Shown: positions 24,835 through 32,539 of the stretch, piece by piece
How the letters are laid out: each line of letters starts with the position of its first letter
Numbering within the stretch: the first letter of the stretch is position 1
Source of the DNA: Bacillota bacterium
GTDB lineage: Bacteria; Bacillota_G; SHA-98; UBA4971
Assembly (NCBI GenBank): GCA_012512055.1
Contig: JAAZEW010000182.1
Coordinates: 1-38,307, forward strand
DNA: 38,307 nucleotides
Direction: 5' to 3'
The notes under the pieces: model-generated
Told to the model about the DNA's origin: nothing
What the model saw: only the letters and a program-made list of their open reading frames with translations
Database searches by the model: none
Made by a program: the position numbers and the translations under genes

Positions 24835-24849
24835 ATAATATTCTTCCAA
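24820..24849 (-). promoter_or_regulatory. Possible promoter of the sigma factor gene
   Basis: On the minus strand TTGGAA (24849-24844) and GATAGT (24825-24820) are 18 nt apart, each four of six to the sigma-A consensus. The -10 box would overlap one arm of the 12-bp inverted repeat. If used, the whole repeat would only partly be transcribed, so promoter and RNA hairpin readings of the repeat compete. Confidence 0.3.
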
Positions 24850-24851
24850 AA

Positions 24852-24930
24852 TTGGACACGCAACCTTTATTAGTGGCACAGCCTGCTCCCGTTGAAGCGA
24901 GGCTCCTGGGAAAACAGGCTGCAGGTCCAA
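24852..24930 (-). other. Extended stem-loop in the spoVS-sigma gap
   Basis: On the minus strand CAGCCTG pairs with CAGGCTG (24921-24915 with 24885-24879), enclosing TCCC/GGGA and an inner GGAGC/GCTTC hairpin with a three-base loop; TTGGAC and GTCCAA form an outer 6-bp stem (24930-24925 with 24857-24852). No T run follows on either strand, so it is not a standard terminator. It may be a processing signal, a leader structure or a small RNA. Confidence 0.45.
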
Positions 24931-25004
24931 AACCGGTCCCAATTTATGCGGAAGCTAACAGCGACTCAAAAGACGGCTAATGTTCACGAATACTCTACTT
25001 AGCT

Positions 25005-25265
25005 TTACCTGGGCTCAACAATGAACTTTATTGCAGTCCTCTCCTCCCCGTCGATGAGAATCTCAGCAAAAGCCGGAATGGCTATGAGATCTATTCCGTT
25101 TGGCGCAACAAATCCTCGTGTAATTGCTATCGCCTTAACAGCTTGGTTCACAGCTCCGGCTCCAACTGCCTGAACTTCAGCAGACCCCCTCTCCCTGAGT
25201 ACGGCAGCCAGGGCGCCCGCCACCGATTTGGGCTTAGACTGCGCTGACACCTTTAGTACCTCCAC
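25005..25265 (-). CDS. spoVS: Stage V sporulation protein S
   Basis: Small Alba-like nucleic-acid-binding protein needed for spore coat and engulfment progress in B. subtilis. 86 residues, the exact family size, and nearly invariant in sequence: S-V-A-G-A-L-A-A-V-L-R-E-R-G, A-V-G-A-G-A-V-N-Q-A-V-K-A-I-A-I, R-G-F-V-A-P-N-G-I-D-L, and D-G-E-E-R-T-A-I-K-F-I-V-E-P-R at the end. GTG 25265 follows GGAGGT at about eight bases. It lies between rnc and the sigma gene and has a sigma-H-type promoter in its own 115-nt upstream gap. Confidence 0.98.
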   Translation of the reverse strand: MEVLKVSAQSKPKSVAGALAAVLRERGSAEVQAVGAGAVNQAVKAIAITRGFVAPNGIDLIAIPAFAEILIDGEERTAIKFIVEPR

Positions 25266-25321
25266 GCCTTCTACCTCCAGTTCCCAGGTTTTGGACCATA
25301 AGCCGCATCTCTTATATCAAT

Positions 25322-25348
25322 ATTCAACATCATCCTGAAAGATCCTTT
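25322..25348 (-). promoter_or_regulatory. Sigma-H-type promoter of spoVS
   Basis: On the minus strand AAAGGATCT (25348-25340), an 11-nt spacer and GTTGAAT (25328-25322) fit the sigma-H consensus RnAGGAWWW-N11/12-RnnGAAT at all but one specified position. It lies 57 nt before the spoVS start. spoVS is a known sigma-H target in B. subtilis. Confidence 0.75.
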
Positions 25349-25380
25349 GTTGTGCGAAATTTCTCGATTCTCTCAGGGGA

Positions 25381-26091
25381 TTAGTCGAATGTGATGTGAT
25401 TTAGGGCATCCTCTGCTGCAGCCTGTTCCGCCTCTTTCTTGGTTTTGCCGACTCCTCTGCCCATAGCCGTTTCCCCGGAATACACGGAAACCATAAAAGT
25501 CTTGTCATGGTCCGGGCCTTGTTCGTCCACCACTCTATATTGAGGAAGTGATTTCCCTCTTTTCTGGAAGAGTTCCTGCAAATCTGCTTTGCAGTTTCGA
25601 AAACTCATCCCTTTCAAACAGGATCGTGTATCAATCGCGTCAAGCTGAAGCTTATCTACAATAAGGTCTCGCGCCACGTTAAGCCCTTGATCCAGGAAGA
25701 CAGCGCCGATAATCGCTTCAAACGCATCTGCAAGCAGGGACGGCAACTCTCTCCCACCTGTCACTTCAAGACTGTGGCTGACCATAAGGAACCGCGACAG
25801 GCCGAGACGGACTGCTGCCGATGCCAAAGACCTCTCACTGACAACCTGTCCGACTATTACCGAGAGTTCGCCTTCAGCCAAGATCGGATGCTTCTCGTAG
25901 AAATACCAAGCGCAAGTCAGTTTGAGAACGGCATCCCCGAGAAACTCCAACCTTTCGTTCCCTGCGGCAGGCCCTCCGCCTTCGAAAGAACTATGGGTAA
26001 TAGCCTTCCGCAGCAAGCTACAGTCATGAAACGACACTCCAAGCAGAGCCTTGAGCTCACGCAGAGAACCTCCTTCTCTTTGTCCTGCCAT
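25381..26091 (-). CDS. rnc: Ribonuclease III
   Basis: Double-stranded RNA endonuclease that processes rRNA and, in Firmicutes, scRNA. 236 residues. The catalytic signature N-E-R-L-E-F-L-G-D-A-V-L is at about 45-56, the second acidic site in L-A-D-A-F-E-A-I-I-G-A-V-F-L-D, and a C-terminal dsRNA-binding domain (about 165-232: K-A-D-L-Q-E-L-F-Q ... G-x-G-K-T-K-K-E-A-E-Q-A-A-A). ATG 26091 follows AAGGAG. It comes 15 nt after fabF, as in Bacillus (fab genes-rnc-smc). Confidence 0.97.
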   Translation of the reverse strand: MAGQREGGSLRELKALLGVSFHDCSLLRKAITHSSFEGGGPAAGNERLEFLGDAVLKLTCAWYFYEKHPILAEGELSVIVGQVVSERSLASAAVRLGLSRFLMVSHSLEVTGGRELPSLLADAFEAIIGAVFLDQGLNVARDLIVDKLQLDAIDTRSCLKGMSFRNCKADLQELFQKRGKSLPQYRVVDEQGPDHDKTFMVSVYSGETAMGRGVGKTKKEAEQAAAEDALNHITFD

Positions 26092-26106
26092 CTTGCGACT
26101 CCTTGC

Positions 26107-27348
26107 TTACTCTTGAAATCTCTTTGTTACAATAACGCCGTTGTGTCCTCCGAATCCAAACGCATTACTCATGGCAACATCGACATTGGCATACCTTGCA
26201 GTGTTGGGCACGTAATCCAAGTCACAATCAGGGTCAGGCTCTTCATAGTTTATCGTAGCAGGGACAATCCCGGCCTCATGAGCAAATGTGCAAACTACAA
26301 CACCGCAGGCTCCTGCAGCGCCTAATAGATGACCTGTCATGGACTTGGTGGAGCTCACCATCAACTGATAAGCGTGGACGCCGAACACCTCTTTTATTGC
26401 CATTGTTTCACATCTGTCATTCAGAGGAGTTGACGTCCCGTGAGCGTTGACATAATCCACGTCAAATGGACTAAGTCCCGCATCATCCAAGGCTCTCTGC
26501 ATGGCCAGAACAGCGCCTTTACCTTCAGGGTCCGGCTCCACAATATGATGGGCGTCATCGCTTGCTCCATATCCGGCAATCTCAGCATACGGGCGTGCCC
26601 CTCTTGCAAGCGCATGTTCCGGTGTCTCAAGGATCAGGACAAATGCGCCTTCACCCATGACAAACCCGTCTCTTCCCTTATCAAAAGGACGACTGGCTGC
26701 ATGCGGTTGGTCATTCCTCTGCGACATAGCCCTGAGAGCGCAAAACCCCCCGAAGCCCGCAGGAGAAATGCTTGCTTCAGTACCCCCTGCCAACATTACG
26801 TCAGCATCACCTCTTTGAATGGTCCGGAATGCTTCTCCGACGGCATGCATAGAAGCGGCGCACGCTGTTGTGACAGTGAGATTAGGCCCTCTTGCGCCTG
26901 TAAAAATGGCGATCTGTCCTGAAGCCATGTTAGGGATCATCATGGGAATGAAGAAGGGGCTGATCCTTCTTGGGCCGTGGGAATGCACAAGCTTCACCTG
27001 GGCCTCAGTTACGTCGAGCCCACCGATGCCACAACCCATAATAACGCCTGTCCTGTCCCGGATGTTCTCCGAAACATCAAGGCCGGCGTCTTCCAGGGCC
27101 ATTTTGGCACAGGCTACCGAGAACTGAGCAAACCTGGCCAACCGGTGGGCTTCCCGCTCGGACATGAAATCTTCAACCGCAAAATCCCGAACTTCACCTG
27201 CCATCTGAGTCCTATAAGCGTCCGGCTCAAAAGCCGAGACGCGCGCTATACCATTTCTCGAGGTTCGGAGGCCTTCAAAGAAAGCCTCTTTTCCTATGCC
27301 AATGGGGGTGACCGCTCCAATACCGGTCACCACCACCCGTGGTCTCAT
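26107..27348 (-). CDS. fabF: Beta-ketoacyl-ACP synthase II (FabF)
   Basis: Elongating condensing enzyme of type II fatty acid synthesis. 413 residues from ATG 27348, the standard length; an in-frame GTG at 27363 would add five. The catalytic triad is Cys163 (T-A-C-A-A-S), His303 (N-A-H-G-T-S-T-P-L-N-D) and His340 (T-G-H-L-L-G-A-A-G), at the same numbers as in E. coli FabF. It ends with N-A-F-G-F-G-G-H-N-G. It is 56 nt after acpP in the fapR operon. Confidence 0.97.
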   Translation of the reverse strand: MRPRVVVTGIGAVTPIGIGKEAFFEGLRTSRNGIARVSAFEPDAYRTQMAGEVRDFAVEDFMSEREAHRLARFAQFSVACAKMALEDAGLDVSENIRDRTGVIMGCGIGGLDVTEAQVKLVHSHGPRRISPFFIPMMIPNMASGQIAIFTGARGPNLTVTTACAASMHAVGEAFRTIQRGDADVMLAGGTEASISPAGFGGFCALRAMSQRNDQPHAASRPFDKGRDGFVMGEGAFVLILETPEHALARGARPYAEIAGYGASDDAHHIVEPDPEGKGAVLAMQRALDDAGLSPFDVDYVNAHGTSTPLNDRCETMAIKEVFGVHAYQLMVSSTKSMTGHLLGAAGACGVVVCTFAHEAGIVPATINYEEPDPDCDLDYVPNTARYANVDVAMSNAFGFGGHNGVIVTKRFQE

Positions 27349-27404
27349 ATCCTCACCCCACACTGTTTCGTGCGCCTTTCCTATGATTTCGGACTGATTG
27401 TCTT

Positions 27405-27668
27405 CTATTCGGATTCTCCCAGTTGCTCCAAGATGAAGTCAATAATGTCCTGCACTGTAGTATCTTCAGCAAGATCAACATCAAGAATCCCCAGATCGAA
27501 CTCTCTGTCCAGCTCATCGCCAATGCTCATTCTCGTAGCAGAGTCAGCATAAAGGTCATTCATGGTAGCGTCAGGCGTTACGGACGCCTCATCCACCCTG
27601 GCTTCTCTGATTATTATCTCTTTTACCTTAGCAAAGACTTCCTCTGCCTTCCCTTTATTACCTGCCAT
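27405..27668 (-). CDS. acpP: Acyl carrier protein, divergent at the phosphopantetheine site
   Basis: By position between fabG and fabF, the acyl carrier protein of fatty acid synthesis. 87 residues from ATG 27668, with GGGAGGTGA upstream. The attachment serine is Ser43 in Y-A-D-S-A-T-R-M-S-I-G-D-E-L-D-R-E-F, where canonical ACPs read A-D-S-L-D-T-V-E-L-V. Helix II therefore lacks the Leu-Asp after the Ser and the usual acidic residues, and the segment I-L-D-V-D-L-A-E-D-T-T-V-Q-D-I-I-D-F-I replaces the I-P-D-E-D-A-E-K-I region. It also has about ten extra N-terminal residues. The carrier fold looks intact, but its docking surface should differ. Confidence 0.88.
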   Translation of the reverse strand: MAGNKGKAEEVFAKVKEIIIREARVDEASVTPDATMNDLYADSATRMSIGDELDREFDLGILDVDLAEDTTVQDIIDFILEQLGESE

Positions 27669-27719
27669 TTTGTTCACCTCCCTCAAACTGAACTTCCGCG
27701 TATTATTTCGCCGGATAAT

Positions 27720-28463
27720 CTACATTGCAAATCCCCCGTCTACGCACAACACCTGGCCTGTTATGTAACACGCTGCATCAGAGGCCAGGAACAAGCAAGC
27801 TTCTGCCACATCACCGGCACAACCCGCCCTTCCAAGAGGCACGCCTTGTATCAGTTTGTCCCGGATCTCATGACTCAACTTACCTGTCATGCCTGCATCA
27901 ATGAAACCAGGGGCAATAGCGTTTACAGTAACATCGCGCATGGCAAGCTCCCTGGCGGCAGCCTTCGTAAGGCCGATAACACCTGCTTTTGACGCGGAGT
28001 AATTACACTGGCCGGGATTACCCAGAACGCCTGCCACGGATGAGATATTTACTATTCTACCGGACCGCTGCCTGAACATCCTTTTACCCACTGACCTCAT
28101 GAAGTGAAACACCCCGCTGAGGTTGACGTTAATGACTTCTTCCCATTCTTCATCCGTCATTCTGATAAGGAAGTTGTCCCGTCTCACACCTGCATTATTA
28201 ATGAGAATATCTATACGCCCGAATTTCTCGCAGGTTTCGCGGACAGCCTCCTCAACAGAGGCAGGCGAAGAAACATCTACACTCATTGCCATGGCGCTGC
28301 CTCCGCGCGCAGCAATCTCCTTTGCAACTTCCTCTGCAACTTCAAGGGATCGTCCGGCAAACGCTATAACATGCGCGCCTTCTCGTCCGAAAGCCTTGGC
28401 TATCTTCGAACCAAGCCCGCCTGAAGCGCCGGTGACAATCGTAACCTTATCCTTCATTCTCAT
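27720..28463 (-). CDS. fabG: 3-oxoacyl-ACP reductase (FabG)
   Basis: Reduces beta-ketoacyl-ACP. 247 residues from ATG 28463, behind AGGAGG; the reading frame is open to 28484. The nucleotide motif is T-G-A-S-G-G-L-G rather than the common T-G-x-S-R-G-I-G, so the Arg that contacts the NADPH phosphate is missing here, although an Arg occurs later in F-A-G-R-S. Other landmarks are N-N-A-G, the catalytic Ser (N-I-S-S-V-A-G), Tyr and Lys (Y-S-A-S-K-A-G), and the C-terminal T-G-Q-V-L-C-V-D-G-G. It overlaps the end of fabD by 17 nt. Confidence 0.95.
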   Translation of the reverse strand: MRMKDKVTIVTGASGGLGSKIAKAFGREGAHVIAFAGRSLEVAEEVAKEIAARGGSAMAMSVDVSSPASVEEAVRETCEKFGRIDILINNAGVRRDNFLIRMTDEEWEEVINVNLSGVFHFMRSVGKRMFRQRSGRIVNISSVAGVLGNPGQCNYSASKAGVIGLTKAAARELAMRDVTVNAIAPGFIDAGMTGKLSHEIRDKLIQGVPLGRAGCAGDVAEACLFLASDAACYITGQVLCVDGGFAM

Positions 28464-29451
28464 ACCGCAGAACCTCCTCGACAAATCTCAGCACATCGTC
28501 GACGCGAGTGTTACCGTCAAACGCGAGAGTCTCAGCTTCGGGCTGAATTTCTCGGATAAGTCCTGTCAGAGCTCGCCCAGGGCCTGCTTGGAGAAAAACG
28601 CGGGCACCGGATTTCCACATTTCCCTCACGCAATCCTCCCACAGGATGGGACCGGAAACCTGCCTCGCAAGAGACTCTTTGATTTCTGCCCCGGACCGGG
28701 ATACCTTACCGTCAACATTCATGACTTGCGGGATGGAAGGCGTCCGGAAATTCTCCTTTTCCAGTTCCCGTTCTAACGCGAGCCTTGCAGGCTCCATTAT
28801 CTTTGAATGGAACGGCCCGCTGACTTTGAGCGGAATCACTCTCCGTGCGCCTTGGGCAAGACATAGTTCTCTTGCCTTCTCAAGGCCGGCCTGATCCCCT
28901 GATATGACAATCTGTCCGGGAGAGTTGTAGTTTGCGGGCTCAACCCATCCAATAGAGCAAGCCTCCTGGCACGCCCTGATAACACTGTCTCTCGCCAATC
29001 CCAAAACAGCGGACATTCCGCCTGCACCGGGAGGACAAGCTTTTTCCATAAGCTGACCGCGGATACTCACCAGTCTCACGGCGTCCCCCAGCGAGAGCAC
29101 ATCTGAGGCCACGAGCGCAGAATACTCGCCTACACTGTGGCCGCTTACTATGTCCGCGATGATTCCCTGGGATCTCATAACAGCAAAGACTGCAACGGAT
29201 GTTGCGACAATCCCCGGCTGAGCATTTCTTGTTAAGGTTAGCTCATCTTCGGGCCCGTAGAAGCATAATTCTGACAGAGGGAACCCGAGAGCTTCGTCTG
29301 CCTCCTCAAAAACCTGCCTGGCCTCTTTATAGTCATCCGCAAGACTCTTCCCCATGCCGACCCTTTGGCATCCTTGCCCCGGGAAGACAAATGCCAGCTT
29401 TTTGCCGCCATTACCCAATACCTGCCACCGCCCTGAATGGCACAACTTCAC
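28447..29451 (-). CDS. fabD: Malonyl-CoA:ACP transacylase (FabD)
   Basis: Loads malonate onto ACP. 334 residues as drawn. The core shows F-V-F-P-G-Q-G, the nucleophile elbow G-H-S-V-G-E-Y-S-A-L, and the His of V-S-G-P-F-H-S. GTG 29451 lies 15 nt after fabH and has only a weak binding site; a TTG at 29418 would give 323 residues starting eight residues before F-V-F-P-G-Q-G, closer to the family size of about 310. The start remains open. Confidence 0.95.
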   Translation of the reverse strand: MKLCHSGRWQVLGNGGKKLAFVFPGQGCQRVGMGKSLADDYKEARQVFEEADEALGFPLSELCFYGPEDELTLTRNAQPGIVATSVAVFAVMRSQGIIADIVSGHSVGEYSALVASDVLSLGDAVRLVSIRGQLMEKACPPGAGGMSAVLGLARDSVIRACQEACSIGWVEPANYNSPGQIVISGDQAGLEKARELCLAQGARRVIPLKVSGPFHSKIMEPARLALERELEKENFRTPSIPQVMNVDGKVSRSGAEIKESLARQVSGPILWEDCVREMWKSGARVFLQAGPGRALTGLIREIQPEAETLAFDGNTRVDDVLRFVEEVLRYENEG

Positions 29452-29466
29452 ATGCTTCCGCTGCCC

Positions 29467-30495
29467 TTACATGCCTCCGCTGTCCTTCTGTTCTTTACTC
29501 CACTTAAGTATTGCCGAACCCCAAGTAAGGCCTGCGCCAAACCCGACGAGTAAAACCATGTCACCGTTTTTCAGTATCCCGGATCCGGCTGCCTCGTCAA
29601 GAGCTATGGGGATAGAGGCAGCAGACGTATTGCCAAGCCTTGCAATATTCGAGTAGATTTTATCCGGAATGCCCAGCCTCTCACCTGCAAGCTCTACCAA
29701 CCTTTGATTTGCCTGATGGGGAATGACATAGTCTATGTCCTCTTCGCTTAAATTTGCCTTATCAAGGACCTCACGGGCAGCATCCACCATTACCCTTACG
29801 GCAAATCTATACACCAGATTGCCCTTCATTTGGATGTAATGAAGCCTGGATTCCACGGTCTTGCGAGACGCAGGCATTCTGGATCCTCCCGCAGGAAGAA
29901 CCAGCACGTCACCGCGGGCGCCATCGGATCTCAGGACACATTCGATGATGCCTTCGCCCAAGGCGCAAGGCCGGATAACGGCAGCCCCTGCTCCATCGCC
30001 AAACAACACGCAAGTGTTTCTGTCTTCCCAGTCCACGATCTTAGAGAGCGTCTCAGCGCCGATTACAAGGACATTGTCGTACCGGCCTGAAGCCACGAGA
30101 TCCCGTGCAACGGAAAGAGCATAGACAAACCCTGTGCATCCAGCGCTGATATCGAAAGCGGCAGCATTATCGGCTCCGATTTCTCCTTGAACCACGCATG
30201 CGCATGACGGGAATATTGTGTCAGGCGTGACCGTAGCGACGATAATGATATCAAGTTCGGAAGCGGTCATGCCTGCGTCATCCAGCGCCTTCAAAGCTGC
30301 CTCCTTTGCCAGATCAGACGTCACCGTTCCTTCGGCTGCTATTCGACGCTCTCGGATACCTGTGCGTTCCACAATCCACTCATCGCTGGTATCCACCATT
30401 TTCTCTAAGTCAAAGTTGGTTAGAATCCGTTCAGGGACGGCGCTTCCGGTTCCTGCTATAGTCGCCCCCCTTAGATTGGGTGTCCTAGCTTTCAA
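29467..30495 (-). CDS. fabH: Beta-ketoacyl-ACP synthase III (FabH)
   Basis: Starts fatty acid chains by condensing acyl-CoA with malonyl-ACP. 342 residues from TTG 30495. The triad is Cys120 (D-I-S-A-G-C-T-G-F), His260 (I-P-H-Q-A-N-Q-R) and Asn289 (L-G-N-T-S-A-A-S). TTG 30495 follows AGGAGAG and overlaps the plsX end by 11 nt; the longest frame would run 80 nt into plsX. Confidence 0.96.
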   Translation of the reverse strand: MKARTPNLRGATIAGTGSAVPERILTNFDLEKMVDTSDEWIVERTGIRERRIAAEGTVTSDLAKEAALKALDDAGMTASELDIIIVATVTPDTIFPSCACVVQGEIGADNAAAFDISAGCTGFVYALSVARDLVASGRYDNVLVIGAETLSKIVDWEDRNTCVLFGDGAGAAVIRPCALGEGIIECVLRSDGARGDVLVLPAGGSRMPASRKTVESRLHYIQMKGNLVYRFAVRVMVDAAREVLDKANLSEEDIDYVIPHQANQRLVELAGERLGIPDKIYSNIARLGNTSAASIPIALDEAAGSGILKNGDMVLLVGFGAGLTWGSAILKWSKEQKDSGGM

Positions 30496-31507
30496 GCTTA
30501 TCTCTCCTCTCGGAACCGCCTGTCCCAAGACGATCAGAAATGGCCTCTGTGACATTGCCTTCAACGGCAGCTTTGGCAGTTCCTATAGCGTTCTTAATCG
30601 CTTTGGCGCGGGATCGTCCATGAGCAATGACCGTGACTCCTCTTACACCAAGAAGCAGTGCACCTCCGTACTCCGAATAGTCCATTCTGTGGGCAAGAGA
30701 CTGCAAAGCAGGGTGCGCTGAACTTAGCCCTGTCCCCGAGACAGGGCTTTCCCCCATAGATTCCGCAAGGATCCTCATCATAGCCTCTCCTAGGCCCTCA
30801 GCCAGCTTCAACACGACGTTCCCGGTGAAACCATCAGTGACAACCACGTCCGCCCGTCCCAGCGGAATATCTTTCGCTTCGATATTCCCTATGAAATTGC
30901 AGTTGGTGCTCTTGATCAGCTCATAAGATGCGATTGTCAATTTAGTGCCTTTGGTAGACTCCTCTCCCACGTTGAGAAGGCCGAGCCGGGGATTTTCCGC
31001 AGACATTACCTGTCTGGCATAGGCATCCCCCATAAGAGCAAAGCTCAGCATGTGGTGAGGTCTGCACTCAGAATTCGCGCCTGCATCCACTATCAGACAG
31101 TAGCCGGTCGTTGTAGGAAACACTGTGGCAATAGCGGGCCTGTCCGAACCTTCCAACCTTCTCAGCTTCGAGATTGCGCTTATCATCGTGGCGCCTGTAT
31201 TGCCGGCAGACACCACCGCATCCGCATCCCCCTGTGCCACCAGGTCACATGCGGTCAATATGGAAGAGTCGCGCATTTTCCTTATGGCGTCTACAGGGTG
31301 GGGCTCATTCATTGGAATTACCTGTCCTGCGTGTACAATAGAAAGACGACGATTCCCTGTGCCGTCTTTGCAAAGCTCGCTTTCAATCTCTTTTGAGTCT
31401 CCCACCAGGATTACTTCAATACCCAGTTCCTCCACGGCAAGAAGCGCGCCTCTCACAGTCTCCGAAGGCGCAAAGTCTCCCCCCATCGTATCAAGGGCAA
31501 TCCTCAA
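30485..31507 (-). CDS. plsX: Phosphate acyltransferase PlsX
   Basis: Makes acyl-phosphate from acyl-ACP for the first step of phospholipid synthesis. 340 residues, opening with R-I-A-L-D-T-M-G-G-D-F-A-P and carrying A-V-V-S-A-G-N-T-G-A, G-L-L-N-V-G-E-E-x-x-K-G and V-V-T-D-G-F-T-G-N-V-x-L-K. TTG 31507 is backed by AAGGAGGGG and overlaps the fapR end by 17 nt. The order fapR-plsX-fab is that of Firmicutes lipid operons. Confidence 0.97.
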   Translation of the reverse strand: MRIALDTMGGDFAPSETVRGALLAVEELGIEVILVGDSKEIESELCKDGTGNRRLSIVHAGQVIPMNEPHPVDAIRKMRDSSILTACDLVAQGDADAVVSAGNTGATMISAISKLRRLEGSDRPAIATVFPTTTGYCLIVDAGANSECRPHHMLSFALMGDAYARQVMSAENPRLGLLNVGEESTKGTKLTIASYELIKSTNCNFIGNIEAKDIPLGRADVVVTDGFTGNVVLKLAEGLGEAMMRILAESMGESPVSGTGLSSAHPALQSLAHRMDYSEYGGALLLGVRGVTVIAHGRSRAKAIKNAIGTAKAAVEGNVTEAISDRLGTGGSERRDKLES

Positions 31508-32102
31508 TTAAAACCCCTCCTTGCGTCCTTACGGACCCTTCAGGCTCTTCAACGGCAAACACGGTAAATTCCCCGGCAAAAACGTCTTCATGGCCTACTT
31601 TCGTTGTGACTTTCACTACATGCCGCCTACCGCTTCGGCTCAGAATCTCAGCCTTTGCAACCAGTCTTTCCCCTGCCTTGACCGGCCTCAGGTATTTCAC
31701 GGCCGCAGTCCCGGTAAGCGCAACTTCAGCATCTACAAGCGACACTGCTAATGAGTTTGCCTGGGCAAAAATGTGATGCCCTCGAACAATCGAAGTACGC
31801 CGGAATGCCATGTCTTTGTCGGTTTCCAGCACAGATATGCCTTCTTGCCCCAGCTTCACATGGATTAGTTCACCGATGACTTCCCCCGTTTCCACTGAGC
31901 GCACTTGGTTCGTGGCTTCTTCAGCCAAACGCCTGGTACGCTCTCGTGATTCCGGAATTCCAAGTTCAAGCCTGTCCAGACGGACAGTCTGGATACTGAC
32001 CCCGAACACGCCTGCCAGTTCTCTGTCTGTTATGAACGGGTCATCTTCTATGACCTGCGCGAGGCGGCGAAGGCGATCTGTCTTTTGGAGTCTGGGCTTC
32101 AC
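31491..32102 (-). CDS. fapR: FapR, malonyl-CoA-responsive repressor of lipid synthesis
   Basis: Represses fatty acid and phospholipid genes and is released by malonyl-CoA. 203 residues, slightly longer than the 188 of B. subtilis. An N-terminal helix-turn-helix (about 18-50) has F-I-T-D-R-E-L-A-G-V-F-G-V-S-I-Q-T-V-R-L-D-R-L-E-L-G-I-P, almost identical to the family; a thioesterase-like hot-dog domain follows with the G-H-H-I-F-A-Q-A-N-S-L-A segment. GTG 32102 has only a weak, distant binding site. It heads the operon and has a promoter with overlapping palindrome 70 nt upstream, consistent with autoregulation. Confidence 0.96.
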   Translation of the reverse strand: MKPRLQKTDRLRRLAQVIEDDPFITDRELAGVFGVSIQTVRLDRLELGIPESRERTRRLAEEATNQVRSVETGEVIGELIHVKLGQEGISVLETDKDMAFRRTSIVRGHHIFAQANSLAVSLVDAEVALTGTAAVKYLRPVKAGERLVAKAEILSRSGRRHVVKVTTKVGHEDVFAGEFTVFAVEEPEGSVRTQGGVLIEDCP

Positions 32103-32171
32103 ATCTAATCAACTCTCAGTGCCAAACATAGTAAGAGAAGAACAAGCATTATGACCAAGTCTTAATAGCAG

Positions 32172-32212
32172 ATACTAAACTTAGTATATATCGGTTCTAT
32201 TGCTACTTGCAA
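32172..32212 (-). promoter_or_regulatory. Promoter and overlapping operator-like palindrome of the fapR operon
   Basis: On the minus strand TTGCAA (32212-32207) and TATACT (32188-32183) are 18 nt apart. A perfect palindrome, ATACTAAACTTAGTAT on the plus strand (32172-32187, 7-bp arms, 2-bp centre), covers the -10 box and the likely start site. Its arms contain TACTAA and TTAGTA, the half-site sequences of the FapR box, though in Bacillus I recall them in the opposite order with a wider centre. A FapR operator is the best guess. Confidence 0.72.
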
Positions 32213-32244
32213 GGGCAAATGAAATATTAGGGGTTGAAATGACA

Positions 32245-32273
32245 AAAGGCCGCGCGAGGTGCTGCCGGCCTTT
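32245..32273 (-). terminator. Rho-independent terminator of yceD-rpmF
   Basis: On the minus strand AAAGGCCG and CGGCCTTT form an 8-bp stem with a 13-nt loop, followed by TTTTGTCATTT. It lies 50 nt after rpmF and just before the fapR promoter, separating the two units. Confidence 0.72.
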
Positions 32274-32322
32274 GAGAGACACGAGAACAAAGTATTTAGC
32301 GAGAAACAACAGCTACGTGTAT

Positions 32323-32520
32323 CTACGCTCTCTTTTTCTTCTTCCCCTCGACAACGATGACCTGCCGTCCGTCATAGTAGCCACACTCAGCGCACACCCT
32401 GTGTGGCCTCCTCAGAGCATGGCACTTTTCGCACTCAATGAGTGTCGGCGCTTCAATCTTCCAATTTGCACGACGTTTCCGTGTCCTCGACTTGCCGAAT
32501 TTCCCTGTAGGATTTGCCAC
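32323..32520 (-). CDS. rpmF: 50S ribosomal protein bL32 (zinc-binding form)
   Basis: Ribosomal protein of 65 residues opening with A-N-P-T-G-K-F-G-K-S-R-T-R-K-R-R-A-N-W. It carries two Cys pairs (C-E-K-C and C-A-E-C), the zinc-ribbon form of bL32, and ends in a lysine-rich tail. Start GTG 32520 gives the typical N-terminus. It follows yceD by 19 nt, the usual pairing. Confidence 0.97.
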   Translation of the reverse strand: MANPTGKFGKSRTRKRRANWKIEAPTLIECEKCHALRRPHRVCAECGYYDGRQVIVVEGKKKKRA

Positions 32521-32539
32521 TTAACTCTCACTCCAGTCA

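Noticed and set aside
24845..24930. Possible cobalamin riboswitch, because GCCACTA resembles part of a B12 box
   Set aside because: The other conserved B12 elements and the overall architecture are missing and the downstream gene is a sigma factor.
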